Notes: generated from the sequence alone by a model not told the origin. A stretch of DNA of 64,000 nucleotides from Styela clava (GCF_964204865.1 NC_135257.1:248001-312000), one strand, 5' to 3'; shown: positions 1 to 11,218, counted from the first letter of the stretch. Made by a program: numbers and translations.

Positions 1-1
1 G

Positions 2-103
2 ATAACTAAGGCAATCGGTATACACTATATGGAATCTATGAGGGCCCATCGTGAGTTTGTGAAGGCAGGTGGTGGACAATGGAATAAAATACAAACAAAC
101 TAA
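2..103 (+). CDS. Possible terminal coding exon, unidentified gene
   Basis: Frame 2 is open from the window edge to a TAA at 101-103, giving about 33 residues. The peptide is rich in charged and aromatic residues (contains HYMESMRAHREF) and looks more like real protein than chance translation. I do not recognise the family. It could be the last exon of a plus-strand gene beginning before the window, or a transposon remnant. The 80 bp that follow, up to the hAT element, show no further coding potential. Confidence 0.25.
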   Translation: MTKAIGIHYMESMRAHREFVKAGGGQWNKIQTN

Positions 104-189
104 TTTTGTAAGAAACCGAAAACTGATGAAGGACTCGTTTGCCTCCCCTAAATCCCAGCCAGAATGGAGGATTCGTGCTTAGCTAAACA

Positions 190-3100
190 CAGTGGCGGCG
201 CGTGGTCATTTTGACAACCGGGGCAAGCTACTGCGGGACCAAGTCACCCCCATCTACGGGGACAGGATGAGCGCTGTAAGTTCTCCCATCATTTTATGAG
301 TATAAAAACCATTCCATCGGTAACAACCAATCGGCAAAAGCGACAATTTTTAACGATAAAAAAGTGTCTTTAAAACCGGTCCAAGTCAAGGGATTAATAA
401 ATATAGACATAGTTTATTTTGAAACCTCTTTCAAAAGGAAAGGCAATATTTACCCAGATAAATACAATGACATATTAACAGAAACTTCGGGAAAGCAGAC
501 AAAACCTAAAATAAGGTTTAAAACGTTACTATGAAGAAAGGAAAGCTAATGCAAAGATAAGGACATGCGTCGCTCACTCATAGATATATATGCTGCTAGA
601 CTTCTACTGCTTGAACATATATGCAACACGCCGCGGTTTCTTGGAAGCAAAATGCTCAATAACGCGCTGATTAAAGTCATGCATCCCAGAAATAACGTCT
701 CCGTGAATGGATAAAACAGCCAAGAAATTTAATCTATCTTGCTTCATTGTGTTTCTGAGATACGTTTTAATACGCTTCAGCGTGCTGAATGTTCGCTCTG
801 CGTCGGCGGAAGAAATAGGCGTCGTCAAAATGATGTCCAGAATTCTTGCAGACGCCGCAAAGGTAGTTACTAGAGTGTTATCTATGAGGAACCCATAGAG
901 CGCGCAAGTTGATGTGATGTTCAAAAAAGTTTGATTAGTGTATATACATCGCAATTCATTTTCCAATTTACCCACGTTTATCATGGGGTAAAATTTGGAG
1001 ACAGTAGCCAACAAATGGATGGGGAATTGACGTGCTAATTTTGAAAAATTTTTGGGGTTCATCAAAGAGAACGCGGCAAGGTGTTCAGTGCGCAGACGAT
1101 CGCCTATTTGATTCACCAGAATGTCACAGCATTCCTTTGCAGACAAAATCAAACGCTGCGTTGTTTGCCCGCGGCGTAAAGAAGCACTCCATGTGTCGTC
1201 GTATTTTATTGTTTCCCGGATACGAGATACAGCATCGCAGAAGTCTGAAATACACGACTGCACAGACGCTCCATCCATTAGCCTTGACTGCAATGCGCCG
1301 TATAATACATCCACGTGATAGAATATTGTGGAGAAAAAAGCATCTTCGTGCAGACGCTTTAGACCTGCCGCCTCCCTCACAGAGCGTTCGTCCCAAACCG
1401 GAGAGCTCTGAATGCCATTGAAACACTCAATGAGCTCAGACCTAATTTCGGACACGCCCTGCACCACACGTGATTGGAAGTTCCAACGTGTTGTGCACAA
1501 GCTGGGAGACGGCGGCTACATATCTGGCGAAGGAGGGCAGAGCGCTTCAGCGAAACGGAAAAAAATGAAGAAAACCCCGAAACATTTGCAAAAAATATAC
1601 GGACGAGAGGGGTATCAAGACACATATTTTTAATAACGAGGTTAAATTGGTGTGCATAACAATGTAAAAAATGCGCATGAGGAAAATCTTCTTTTATATA
1701 TATAAACTTGAACACCATGTTTCGACCCACTCATGACTGCCGCGCCGTCATAAGTTTGAGCTATCAATTTTGACTTCGCGTTGTAAGGCTGTAACACTTT
1801 TTTCAGTACAGCCGATATCCCGCAAGCCGTGCGATCAACGATTGGTACAAAGCTGTGAAATCTCTCGGTAGGTTTACCATCTTTCACAAACCGAAGAATC
1901 ACAGCCAGTTGGGAAACGCACGTGATGTCAGTTGTCTCGTCAGACTGAATCGAAAGGAACTGGCAATTCTCAATTTCCAGAGCCAAATGTTGTAAATAAA
2001 TTTTATACATTGAGTCGAGCAAATCATTTTGGATATCCTTAGATGTCCCTTTCGAAACAGTTGCGGCATCAAGATGATCTCTCAATACTGTATCTAGGGA
2101 TGCGGTGTATTCCACCATATCCAAAAATACCCCTCTATTAGAAGAGCCAGCCCGTTCATCGTTCCCACGGAGGGACAGCTCGTGACAACCAATGAACTTC
2201 AAAACACCTATCAATCGACCGAGAACATGACGGTTTTTCTCGACGCTTTGGTTGTGCCGACGAATAGAAACCGCGCGTCCTTCATCCAACTGTGCTGCAA
2301 TATTAACATTTCCGAATGTTCGGTATTTTACTGCATTGTCCAGATGCTACATAGAAGATTGATGATCCCTGGCACGCTCGGAAGGATGTTTAAGATCTCT
2401 AAAACCAAATTTACACCAACGTGAGTCACGGGCGGTAGCAAAAAGTAGGCAATAAAAACAAAAAAGTGCATTTTTGTCCTCGCTGTAACACAACCATTCG
2501 TGTTTTTTATACCAAGTTTCTGCGCAGAATGTACGCCGACGCTTTCCTCCGTCATGGGATTGTTCCAGTGAACAATTTTTTGGTTGATAAGGCCCAAGAC
2601 GTTGTACCTCTAATTTTTGTTCCAGCGGCAGCTGCGAAAACGGAGTGCGAAGTAGTGCATCAACTTTATTCATTATGAGGTCTAAGGCTAAGAAATGCGA
2701 AGCCGGAAAGAAGTGAGGAGCTCAAAAGGAATGTGGAAAATCGAAAGCAAATGTACTAAAGGTCTCTAACTGTTTCAAATAGCGAAACAAGCGACAAAAA
2801 CGAAGGCGAGGAAACTATCAACTCTTCAAGCAACCAACGAACGAGAAGGAATGCGTGAATATGTCAACACGTTGTTGTAAGAAACGTCGGCATTGTGTCG
2901 TCATAATTTCGGGGCTAGCCCCCGATGATTTAATAAAAGAAACAGAAAACAAACGCGGCGAGTGGAAGATAAAAGAGAGAATACGATATACAATGAGCAA
3001 CCGGGACAAAATCGGCGTCGCCCCGTCGACGTTCGGCGAAGGCTTAGCGAGCGAAAAATGAACCATGTCGGGAGAATATGGCTAGTGTAGACAGTCTGTG

Positions 3101-3195
3101 CAACCGATATTGAGGTATTTTTCGAATATTTTTCATTATACCGAAAAAACAACCGGGGCATTGCCCCGGTTGGCCCTATTGACATGCCGCCACTG
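190..3195 (-). mobile_element. hAT DNA transposon, copy 1 (decayed)
   Basis: The ends are inverted (CAGTGGCGGC at 190 and GCCGCCACTG ending at 3195). They are flanked by a perfect 8-bp target duplication, GCTAAACA, at 182-189 and 3196-3203, the hallmark of hAT transposition. Length is 3006 bp. A transposase pseudogene on the minus strand occupies 604-2673. The right subterminal region carries a perfect 10-bp stem hairpin with a 3-nt loop at 3150-3172. The intact duplication shows that both ends are original. A nearly identical second copy lies at 33599-36639. Confidence 0.93.
604..2673 (-). pseudogene. hAT transposase, TTF-finger/DUF4371 (ZMYM1-like) type, broken
   Basis: This is the transposase of hAT copy 1. 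The N-terminus starts with an intact ATG at 2673 and includes the TTF-type finger core (CFYCLLF, then W and GFRDLKH). Against copy 2 it has four lesions. A GAG-to-TAG nonsense change interrupts the finger end near 2346. A 4-bp TA expansion near 1690-1703 causes a frameshift. A missing G near 1493 causes another. A 21-bp in-frame deletion near 1340 removes seven residues. The middle segment 1642-2289 keeps SIQSDETTD, with the first acidic residue of the DDE-like triad. Segment 604-1500 keeps the C-terminal hAT dimerisation motif (SSADAERTFSTLKRIK) and the natural C-terminus. It cannot encode a full protein. Confidence 0.9.
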
Positions 3196-3203
3196 GCTAA
3201 ACA

Positions 3204-4412
3204 AGCTTATATATCATCATAATATTGCATAGTTATTAACGGCTGCCAACAGCCAGTTTCAAATATTTCTCGTTGGTATTCCAGCGTACTTTTTTTGTTC
3301 TCTGTATTCATTACGTTTTTCCGAAACTCGAGTCATTGATCTTGTAATATAATTTCTGCGATAAAACTGATTGACTTATTGGCTATTCGGGCAGTTTTCA
3401 CAAAATCGAAAATTTTCCTTTGGTGTTCCGCGAAAAATTCATGATCTCAGAAGTGTTCAGCGGTCACTGGGCGTGATGTCGATATTGAGGACGGCTTGAA
3501 TCACTATTTACATATATATTTATATACGCGACCTAATGCCAAAAAATTGGTAAACAATTTTGCGGTCAAATGCTTTTGTGCCTAGTAGAAGGTCGTACGC
3601 TATAATTGTAACTAATCTTCGAAAATTTCAAACGTTTTTTCCACTCCAACAAAACAGTAACTCATTTTTGGTAAAATCTTTACAGAGAAATTCACAATTT
3701 TATTTACGGAATTTGCAAATTCAACACTCGGGCGAATTTGATGACGTCACACCCTAATTATTACTGCGTAAAAAGCTTCAAAATGGAAGGAATTCAACAA
3801 GTCGTAAACGAGCCAATGTGCGTTGTTATAACGAACTTCACGGTTGACTTTACGTTCTACTCTTGTTTACAATTTCACCACCCTGCCCGCCGTGCATGGT
3901 ATTTGTGCCAAATACAGAATTGGAAGTCAAGCGCAAAAAACATCTCAGCACAAAGACAACGATTTCTCAAATTTGTTCTTTTTGTCTGTTAGCGACCCGT
4001 GGTTCCTGCGCAATTCAAGCGATTGATTTAGCGCGCGAGCTTCATATCCAAGCAAAGCTTACATGTATGCTGCGATATGAACAAACGTCACATTTATAAA
4101 TCTGGGTATAAAACGATAGGTCACTGACGTTGGCATAGGACGTTACAAACTAAATTACAACTTAATATAATTAGACGACCGATATCACCTGTCCCATCCC
4201 ATTCTTTCAATGCACTCAAAATTTTCGACAAAAATTATAGGTTAGTAATTCGTGATGGCAGCATTTTTTAAAGTTCACTGGAATTGTCATAAAAGGGGAG
4301 ACTAAAGCATGATATAAATGGAACATATTACCAAGGTATGTCCCAACACAACCAGTTCTCTGCACAATTTATGACACCAGTCCATGTGGGAAGAAACCTT
4401 TTCATTTTTTTC
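3204..4412. other. Intergenic, no gene seen
   Basis: This stretch lies between the hAT element and the DDX27 stop codon. Several short plus-strand ORFs of 60-84 codons occur, but none has a recognisable domain or start context. The part next to 4413 should hold the DDX27 3' UTR. I could not choose a polyadenylation signal with confidence. Confidence 0.5.
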
Positions 4413-6731
4413 TCAATGTCGTTTCAATTTTCCATTAAATTGCTTCTTTCTTTCTTTATATTTTTGCTTGCCTTTAAACCCTTTTCGTTCCTCATAACTT
4501 GGACCAGCTCTGAACTTTTTAACTGACCGAGCACTTGTGTCAGTAAGTTCAGATGCAAACGATGACTTGTTTTTGGGTTTCTTGATTTTGGCTGAGGCTG
4601 TTTTGACATTTTCTGCACAGGCCCTGGCTCGTTTTTGTTTACGATTTCGTTTTTTCTCTCTCAGTTGAAAAGCTTGTACTTTTTCAAGCTCCCTAGCAGC
4701 CCTTTCTTGGGCATTTTTTGGTAGCGGAACAAATTTAGCACCTTTCAGTATTTTCCCTTTTACAAATTTTTTTCCAGGCTTGGCTTCTGAATGTTTTCCA
4801 AGTATCTTTTCTGCTTTGATCATCTCTCTTTCAATGCGAGATTGGAACCAGTTTCTCTTTTCAATTTGTTCTTCATTTGGTTTCTTTCCTAAAAGCCGTT
4901 GCCCCTTGCTTATCTGGTTTTCAGATTTTATCATTTCTTTTTCTGCGATCTCCATTCTTAAAACTTCACCTACTTCTTCATCCAATTCATCGAGTTTTAC
5001 TTTGTATTTTTCAATCACTGCTGGAGGAACAAGTCTACTACGCACTGGGTTTTTTGCTTGTTTTACAATTTCCTTCAGCATTTTACGTTCAGTTTCACCA
5101 ACCAGAGAAACAGATCGTCCTGTTTTTCCAGCTCTTGCAGTTCTTCCTACTCTATGCACATAATGTTTGTGTGTGTTTGGCATTGTAAAATTGATGACAG
5201 TTTTAACATTTTCAATATCTAATCCACGTGCAGCAAGATCTGTACAAATTAGAATATCAACTTGAGCATTTTTGAATTTCTGCAAACTTTCCAGCCTCTG
5301 AGACTGGTTCAGATCACCATGGAGCTCAGCCACTTTCAGTCCTAATAATCCCAGTACAATATGCATTCTGTGAGCTTGTTTTTTGGTTTGTGTGAATATA
5401 AGAACACTGGTTACAAAGGTACGAGAACATAAAGCAGCAACTATGGCTTCCCTGTCACCCTCCTTGTTTGGGCGAATTCGAATAAACTCTTGCCTAAGAT
5501 ATGGTGCAACATCTGTATTGCTATTCACAAATAACTTCATAGGATTTTTCAGTGACACTGATGCAAGTTCATTTACCTTGTCTGTCATTGTGGCAGAAAA
5601 TAACATAGTTTGTCGCCCAATAGAGCAAAGTCGAATGATTTCAGTCATCTGTTCTGCGAAAAATTCATCCAACATTCTGTCAGCTTCATCTAATATCAAA
5701 ACTTCAACAGATTCGAGTTGAAAAGATGGTGTGTTGTGAAGATGATCAATCAGACGACCAGGTGTAGCTATAAGTATGTCAGGACCTTGCCTCAAAGCTG
5801 CTTCTTGTGTCCTGATATCAAGTCCACCAGCAGCCAGGCATACCTGAACATCCGTAAACTGTGCTATTTGTCGTGTGATTGCATGAACTTGTACAGCCAA
5901 TTCACGAGTTGGTACAAGACACAGAACTCTTGTTACAGGAGCCACACGAGGTTTGTAGATTAGCCGTTCCAAGACAGGCAACATAAATGCAGCTGTCTTA
6001 CCAGTTCCTGTAGCAGCACAGGCACAAATATCTTTTCCAAGTAGTGCCACTGGAATTGTGGCCTGTTGAATTGGTGTAGGAACAACATAGTTTAATGCAT
6101 TTATACCTTTCAACAAGGGCCTAGAAAAATTCATATCCTGAAATGTCAACTTTGGGTTCCATTGTGAGCATGAATTAAAGAATTCTTTGTCTCCCAGAAC
6201 ATCTTCAGTGGATTGTTTAATCTTCTTCATTGACACCATAGCTTTTATTTCTTCATCCAAGTTTATGTCATCGGAATCTTTCAATTTTGTTCTTTTATTT
6301 TTTATTCTTATTTTATCAGGTTTCAACATAGTCTCATCTTCTTCGCTCCCTGAACTTAAGTAATCCATAGAATATTCATTCACGTTTTGGGAATTCGATA
6401 CAATGTTGTCTTTCATGTTATTCTTTGTGGCAAAATGAGCACTTTTTATCAATCGGTTTCTCCTGACTTCTGCAATTTTCTGATCTAATGAAGATCTGCT
6501 GATGGCATGTTTAGATTTTGCCATTTCAATTGCCGAGTTGAGTGTCCATCCTACATTCTCTTCTGCATCATCCTCATCAAAAATGAACTTTGAGTTGAAA
6601 TCATCTTTACCTCGTCTCTTCTGCTGAATCACCTCCTTTGTCAAGACATTTGCCTCTTCTTCACTTTCACTTTCTTCATTTTCAACTTTGACTTCATCAT
6701 CATCATTGATGGTCTGGATCAAGTCTGACAT
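4413..6731 (-). CDS. DDX27: DEAD-box RNA helicase DDX27 (yeast Drs1-like)
   Basis: The 772-residue protein is read from a single uninterrupted frame; human DDX27 is of similar size. The acidic N-terminus is followed by the full set of DEAD-box motifs in order: Q motif (PTPIQQATIP), motif I (AATGTGKT), Ia (PTRELAVQ), Ib (TPGRL), II (DEAD), III (SAT), IV (VLIFTQTK), V (TDLAARGLDI) and VI (HRVGRTARAG). The C-terminal third is very basic, with an RNWFQSRIEREMIKAEKILG stretch typical of DDX27/Drs1 rather than other nucleolar DEAD proteins. Family members act in the nucleolus in large-subunit rRNA processing (known of the family, not shown here). The start is the first ATG after upstream stops, in a CAAATG context. 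No intron interrupts the coding region, unlike every other host gene in this window. An intron in the 5' UTR cannot be excluded. Confidence 0.93.
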   Translation of the reverse strand: MSDLIQTINDDDEVKVENEESESEEEANVLTKEVIQQKRRGKDDFNSKFIFDEDDAEENVGWTLNSAIEMAKSKHAISRSSLDQKIAEVRRNRLIKSAHFATKNNMKDNIVSNSQNVNEYSMDYLSSGSEEDETMLKPDKIRIKNKRTKLKDSDDINLDEEIKAMVSMKKIKQSTEDVLGDKEFFNSCSQWNPKLTFQDMNFSRPLLKGINALNYVVPTPIQQATIPVALLGKDICACAATGTGKTAAFMLPVLERLIYKPRVAPVTRVLCLVPTRELAVQVHAITRQIAQFTDVQVCLAAGGLDIRTQEAALRQGPDILIATPGRLIDHLHNTPSFQLESVEVLILDEADRMLDEFFAEQMTEIIRLCSIGRQTMLFSATMTDKVNELASVSLKNPMKLFVNSNTDVAPYLRQEFIRIRPNKEGDREAIVAALCSRTFVTSVLIFTQTKKQAHRMHIVLGLLGLKVAELHGDLNQSQRLESLQKFKNAQVDILICTDLAARGLDIENVKTVINFTMPNTHKHYVHRVGRTARAGKTGRSVSLVGETERKMLKEIVKQAKNPVRSRLVPPAVIEKYKVKLDELDEEVGEVLRMEIAEKEMIKSENQISKGQRLLGKKPNEEQIEKRNWFQSRIEREMIKAEKILGKHSEAKPGKKFVKGKILKGAKFVPLPKNAQERAARELEKVQAFQLREKKRNRKQKRARACAENVKTASAKIKKPKNKSSFASELTDTSARSVKKFRAGPSYEERKGFKGKQKYKERKKQFNGKLKRH

Positions 6732-9360
6732 TTGGCAATAAATCTTATGTTACCTAATTAAAACTGTAAGAATATACATAAATATAGGATCATTATAAAG
6801 TTGTAACGAGGGTGTCTGGCACGACAGCAAATGCGCCATGCTTAACTCAACAATAATTCAAATTATTCGATACAGGCCTCAGCCGTCACATAACCAAAAT
6901 TGCGTTTTTTTCGCTAAAAACCACCGGATGCTATGGTAACAATATTTTACTTTCGGTAAATCTATTTTTTCAGAGGAATAGCCTGCTATGATGGCATTTT
7001 AGATTGCGTTCCTTTTAGTTTGTTGCGCAGTGCCAATTTGTCAGTATGGAGGGTGGAGGCCCACACTCTGTCGTACAGAAAAAATTTGCGAATTGCGATC
7101 ACTGTTATAATTGATGTCTTTTAATATGGCGGCTATTCTTGGAATGGGAATGGGCCATACTACTAAAGGGGTGTGATTTTGATACTAACAGGGCCCCAAT
7201 GGTAAGAAAAAACACATCGATATTCCCCACTTGACATTTTTATGTGTTTAAGTGACATATTCTGTGTTCTACAAATACAGTCTACAGAAGAAATGTGATG
7301 TTAACTGTCATGTTAGCGATAACAGACTTTTTTACAACTGTGCTTTTGTTGCCCCTTTTGAATTTAATGCATAATTTTAAATATATTAAAATATTTAGAC
7401 ATGACATGGCAATCTCAAACTTAATGCTGAAAAGAAAAAATGACAAAAGTACTAAATGGTAGACAAACCATACACAGCAAGGATGATACAGTTATATTTC
7501 TACAAATCCCTAACAAGTATCGTAGTGTACACTAGATTTCAATGAAAGGTTCCATTTATGACATTACCGGTATACTGCTATAGCATAATATTACTACTGT
7601 ACTATGACAGTATGATGGCATAGTCTTTTATAGAAAATACAGCAAGAAGGGAGTAATCCTTGGAATGGATGCTATTCCTGTAACCCAGATATGTTCAAAC
7701 CACCTCTAATGACCCCCCATGGGTTTGCAGGTTCGAATCCTGTGCGAGAGGTCAGAGGATGCTGGACTCCTTGTGTACAAAAATAGAAGTCCATACTCCA
7801 AACTCCATTTTGCATCCATTTTTGGGTTTAACAATTTATCTCAGTTTGTTCCAGCAGTAACAGTTTTCCATAATGAATAAGTTATTTCACCTATATACAT
7901 ATAAATAATATATAAATAAAAAAGAGCTTGGTGCGCATACTTCAGGATTTTAATCAAATTTTATATCGCACTATTGATAACAAAAGAATAATTGCATTCA
8001 AATTTACAGTAGTTATACGACTAAATAAAGGATCGTTAAAAGTAAATAATATGCAAAATCATAATTTTATTATAAAATGTATCCCAATTAATTTTAATAT
8101 AATTAAACAAACAAAATCATAATAAACTTTCTGGGTATATTCACAGGACATGAAAGTATGTGATACGAAGTCAGGTCCGCTATTGCATAATAATATATTA
8201 CATTTCTTGCTATTCTTTTAATTTCTAGCTTAGTTTTCAAGGGCAAGATATCCCACTGTAATTTATAGTTGAAGGTTTTTAAATAATTTGCCAAAATTTC
8301 ATTATGAATATTGTTACAAGTTACACTATGATTTGAATTCAGTATAATCACAAGTCTTTTCCCAATACTGCAATAGAGATTTTTTATAATTTCGTCATAT
8401 ATGTTCGCCTATGTTTGCCCATTCTGACTGATATCATACAGATCAAACTATTACTTAAAATCAAATTAAATTAAAATCAATTATACTTTTATAATACTCA
8501 TGACAGCATGAGGAATACACTATTACGGTAGTTATTAATTACCTAAATAAGCACTTGATTGTTGTCCTATATTATATTCTAGGCAATTTAAATTGATAGT
8601 TCTGTCACAAAATATTACATTATTTTCTACTGCGTGTATCAGTATATATATTCAAAAACACACATAATACTGCTGTACTGTAATATAACCTATACAAATT
8701 TTTCTACAATTTCATTTACTTTTTTGGCATTGGAAATATTTTGCATAAAAACATAAATTGAGGTAACAACTTGAGTTTTATTATCATATTCCCTCTACTG
8801 TTCTAATTAACGTACAGAACGTAAGACTGTACAGCTGTAAGAGGTATTTTTTGAAGATCTGTTATTATTTACTTCAACTCTTTTCAGACAATTACCGGTA
8901 TTCCAGTTCAACTTTGTAGGAAATACAAAAATAGGCACTGCACTGCGGTTCAATTGCAATCGTCCCATTTGTTTCTCAATTTTGATAAATATTCTTAATC
9001 TTCATATATCTGTAGGCTATCGTACCGGTACCGGTATATGCTAACACAGTAACATTATTTTTCCAGTAGGCTATTACCAGTACGGTATCGCCCCTTCTAC
9101 GTTTTTCCATTTTCGTTTTAATTTCAACCATCCTGCCATCAGTCAGTCAGACTATTCTGCCATTACAGCATTACCGTAATCCTATCCTGGTATCTGATTA
9201 TCGAGTATGCATCAGTATCAGAATAAATACCGTAGTTGGCTCGCTCGTTTTGGCATAACAATCTCTTCATAAGTTATTCCTAACCCACCATGCCATCCGA
9301 AAATCATGTTACTGCGACGTGCGTGGCATAACCTTTGAACCATGGATTGATTAAATCTCA
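6732..9360. other. AT-rich intergenic region upstream of DDX27
   Basis: This must hold the DDX27 promoter, but no clear core promoter motif stands out. ACCGGTA-like hexamers recur (near 7567, 8893, 9024-9038), of unknown meaning. Apart from a SINE fragment at about 7695-7785 and short ORFs, I see nothing coding. Confidence 0.5.
7695..7785 (+). repeat. Truncated tRNA-derived SINE fragment
   Basis: The fragment carries the B-box segment GGTTCGAATCC and the following 'gctggactcctt' stretch, matching the internal part of the fuller SINE at 9762-10102. The A-box half and the 3' tail are missing. Confidence 0.7.
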
Positions 9361-9374
9361 TTCTCTGTGCAGGA

Positions 9375-9745
9375 GACAGCATATTTGCACCCACGTACAT
9401 TTGCACCCAGACCATTTGCACCTGCATACTTTTGAACCCGCAGACAATTGTACTAACATATTTTAGCACTCGCGTACATATTGCAGCCGGACATTTTCAT
9501 CCATATACATTTGCACCCACGTAAAACAAATAATTAGCTTATTAATCCCATACCCGACAAGGACTGGTAACCGAACGAGAGGCCGCGGTTCACCTTATAA
9601 TTATGAAATCATATTATCGGCTTTTCTTTCCCAGGAAGAAATATCCTATCTTATTTGCACACATGGGCGTTTGTAGCCACGCTCATTGTCACCCACTAAC
9701 ATCTGTATTCACGTACAATTGCACCCACGTAGCCTACATTTGCTG
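9375..9745 (+). repeat. Degenerate ~16-bp minisatellite, split by a SINE tail
   Basis: The unit is close to ACATTTGCACCCACGT. Diverged copies are seen at about 9375-9525 and again at 9655-9745. A SINE 3' tail (about 9540-9655) separates the two parts and was probably inserted into one original array. Confidence 0.7.
9540..9655 (+). repeat. SINE 3'-tail fragment
   Basis: It matches the last third of the SINE at 9762-10102: the 'cccatacccgac' stretch, then 'gaacgagaggccg', the 'atcggctttt' stretch and the TATCC-type end. The tRNA-like head is absent, consistent with 5' truncation on insertion. Confidence 0.7.
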
Positions 9746-9761
9746 ACGGAATCACATATTT

Positions 9762-10102
9762 AAATTTGTGGCTCAACGGGCTAAGCGTTAGGAATACGCT
9801 CGCCACCGCACCTCTAATTACTCTGCGTGGGTTCGCAGGTTCGAATCCCATGCAGGGATGGTTATGTGCGAGAGAATTGCTGGACTCCTCGCCGTCGTTG
9901 GGTGGTTCACGTAACCGCTGGTCGGTTACGGCTTCCTCCACCACCAAGTCCATGCTTCCGAAAAAAAAAATACAGTAAAAAACTAATCCCATACCCGACT
10001 TGGAATGGTAACCGGACGAGAGGCCGTGGTTCGCCATATGGATAAGCCGTCTTATCGGCTTTCCTCTCCCCCGGGATAAATATGTAAATCCTATCCTATC
10101 CT
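9762..10102 (+). repeat. tRNA-derived SINE (tRNA-Ser-like head)
   Basis: The head starts with an A-box-like stretch (GTGGCTCAACGGG). A perfect 5-bp anticodon stem (AGCGT/ACGCT) encloses the 7-nt loop TAGGAAT, which places GGA (Ser) in the anticodon position. A long variable arm follows, then the B box GGTTCGAATCC. A tRNA-unrelated body continues and ends in short TATCC repeats. The loop has A instead of the universal U at position 33, so this is a retroposon and not a working tRNA gene. Related copies lie at 10332-10911 (minus strand), 9540-9655 and 7695-7785. Confidence 0.85.
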
Positions 10103-10331
10103 AAATCTCCCTATTGTGTGGGTAGAATCGTAAATATGTAAAATCATTTATTGGACATGGAGTGGACCAATGAATGCTCATTGAGTGGACCTATTCATCG
10201 TTTCGTTATTATGTTGTTGCTGTTCTTTATGTTAGAATTTTTCTTCCTATCGTTATGAATTTTTTTTTCTTTTTTCTTTAATTACTTTGGCTTTGGAATT
10301 TTCAGTGGCTAAAGATTGTATTTTTCGCTAG

Positions 10332-10911
10332 AAGGATAGGATAGGATTTACATATTTATCCCGGGGAAGAGGAAAGCCGATTAGCCATACCGTCCGGAAA
10401 ATTCCGGACATGTCCGTAATTTAGGGTTAAATTTTGCGTCCGGGAAGAATTTAAAAAATGCCTAAATGTCCGGAATCCGGAATTTTACTGCATCTGCAAT
10501 CGTACTGTGCACACTGCTAATACAGAACATTGTTATTCGTACCATGCGCATATTTTTTACTACGAGGTCATGAAAATAGTCATGCACTGTCCGGAATTTT
10601 GCTTTTTCAAATACGGTAACCCCAGATTAGACGGCTTAACCATACGGCGAACCACGGCCTCTCGTCCGGTCATCATTCCATGTCGGGTATGGGGTTAGTT
10701 AGGTATTTGTTTTTTCGGAAGCATGGACTTGGTGGTAGAGGAAGCCGTAACCGTCCAGCGGTTACGTGAATCACCCTACGGCAGCGAGGAGTCCAGCGAT
10801 CTTCTCTCCCATAACCATTTAGCATGGGATTCGAACCCACGCAGAGTAATTAGAGGTGCGGTGGCGAGCGTATTCCTAACGCTTAGCACGATGAGCCACA
10901 CTGCCGCGCCG
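10332..10911 (-). repeat. tRNA-derived SINE, minus strand, interrupted
   Basis: Same family as 9762-10102 but in the opposite orientation. It has the same A box, anticodon-arm sequence (including GGA), B box, body and TATCC tail. It is split by a 240-bp insertion at 10385-10624. With that removed the halves rejoin cleanly at GATTAG. The two SINEs face each other tail to tail about 230 bp apart. Confidence 0.85.
10385..10624. mobile_element. Small MITE-like insertion inside a SINE
   Basis: This 240-bp segment interrupts the SINE and is flanked by direct repeats GATTAG (10379-10384 and 10625-10630). Its ends are partly inverted: ACCGT close to each end, followed inward by AAAATTCCGGACA on both sides. 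It encodes nothing. The inverted ends plus a short target duplication fit a non-autonomous DNA transposon; the superfamily is unclear. Confidence 0.6.
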
Positions 10912-11218
10912 GATATTACTTTTATTTATTTCAAATATTTCTGTGAGCTCTATGGAATTCGCTTGTTTGTGTGCTATGAGGTCATCAAAAATTGCGCACC
11001 TTGTAGCGGTTCCGTAAATGGATATCAGCGGATCTCGTTGTTTAGCGAAAGTGGGAGGTGGAAACTTTCAAAAACTACTAGAAACCTTGCCAAAACGTGT
11101 GAAACGCGCATAAACCCGTCAAAAACCTCTAGAAATCTTGCCGAAACGTGCAAAAACCGCCAAAAACCGTCAAAAGCCGCTAAAAACCTTGCCAAAACGT
11201 GGAAACATGAGCAAAAAA

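Noticed and set aside
1032..1633. Plus-strand ORFs within hAT copy 1 (and the parallel ones at 34440-35089)
   Set aside because: They are antisense to the transposase frame and conserved only because the two element copies are nearly identical.
5383..5963. Plus-strand ORFs across DDX27
   Set aside because: They are antisense frames of the DDX27 coding sequence.
9762..9850. A functional tRNA-Ser gene
   Set aside because: U33 is replaced, the acceptor stem does not close well, and the same sequence continues into a repeated SINE body with other copies.
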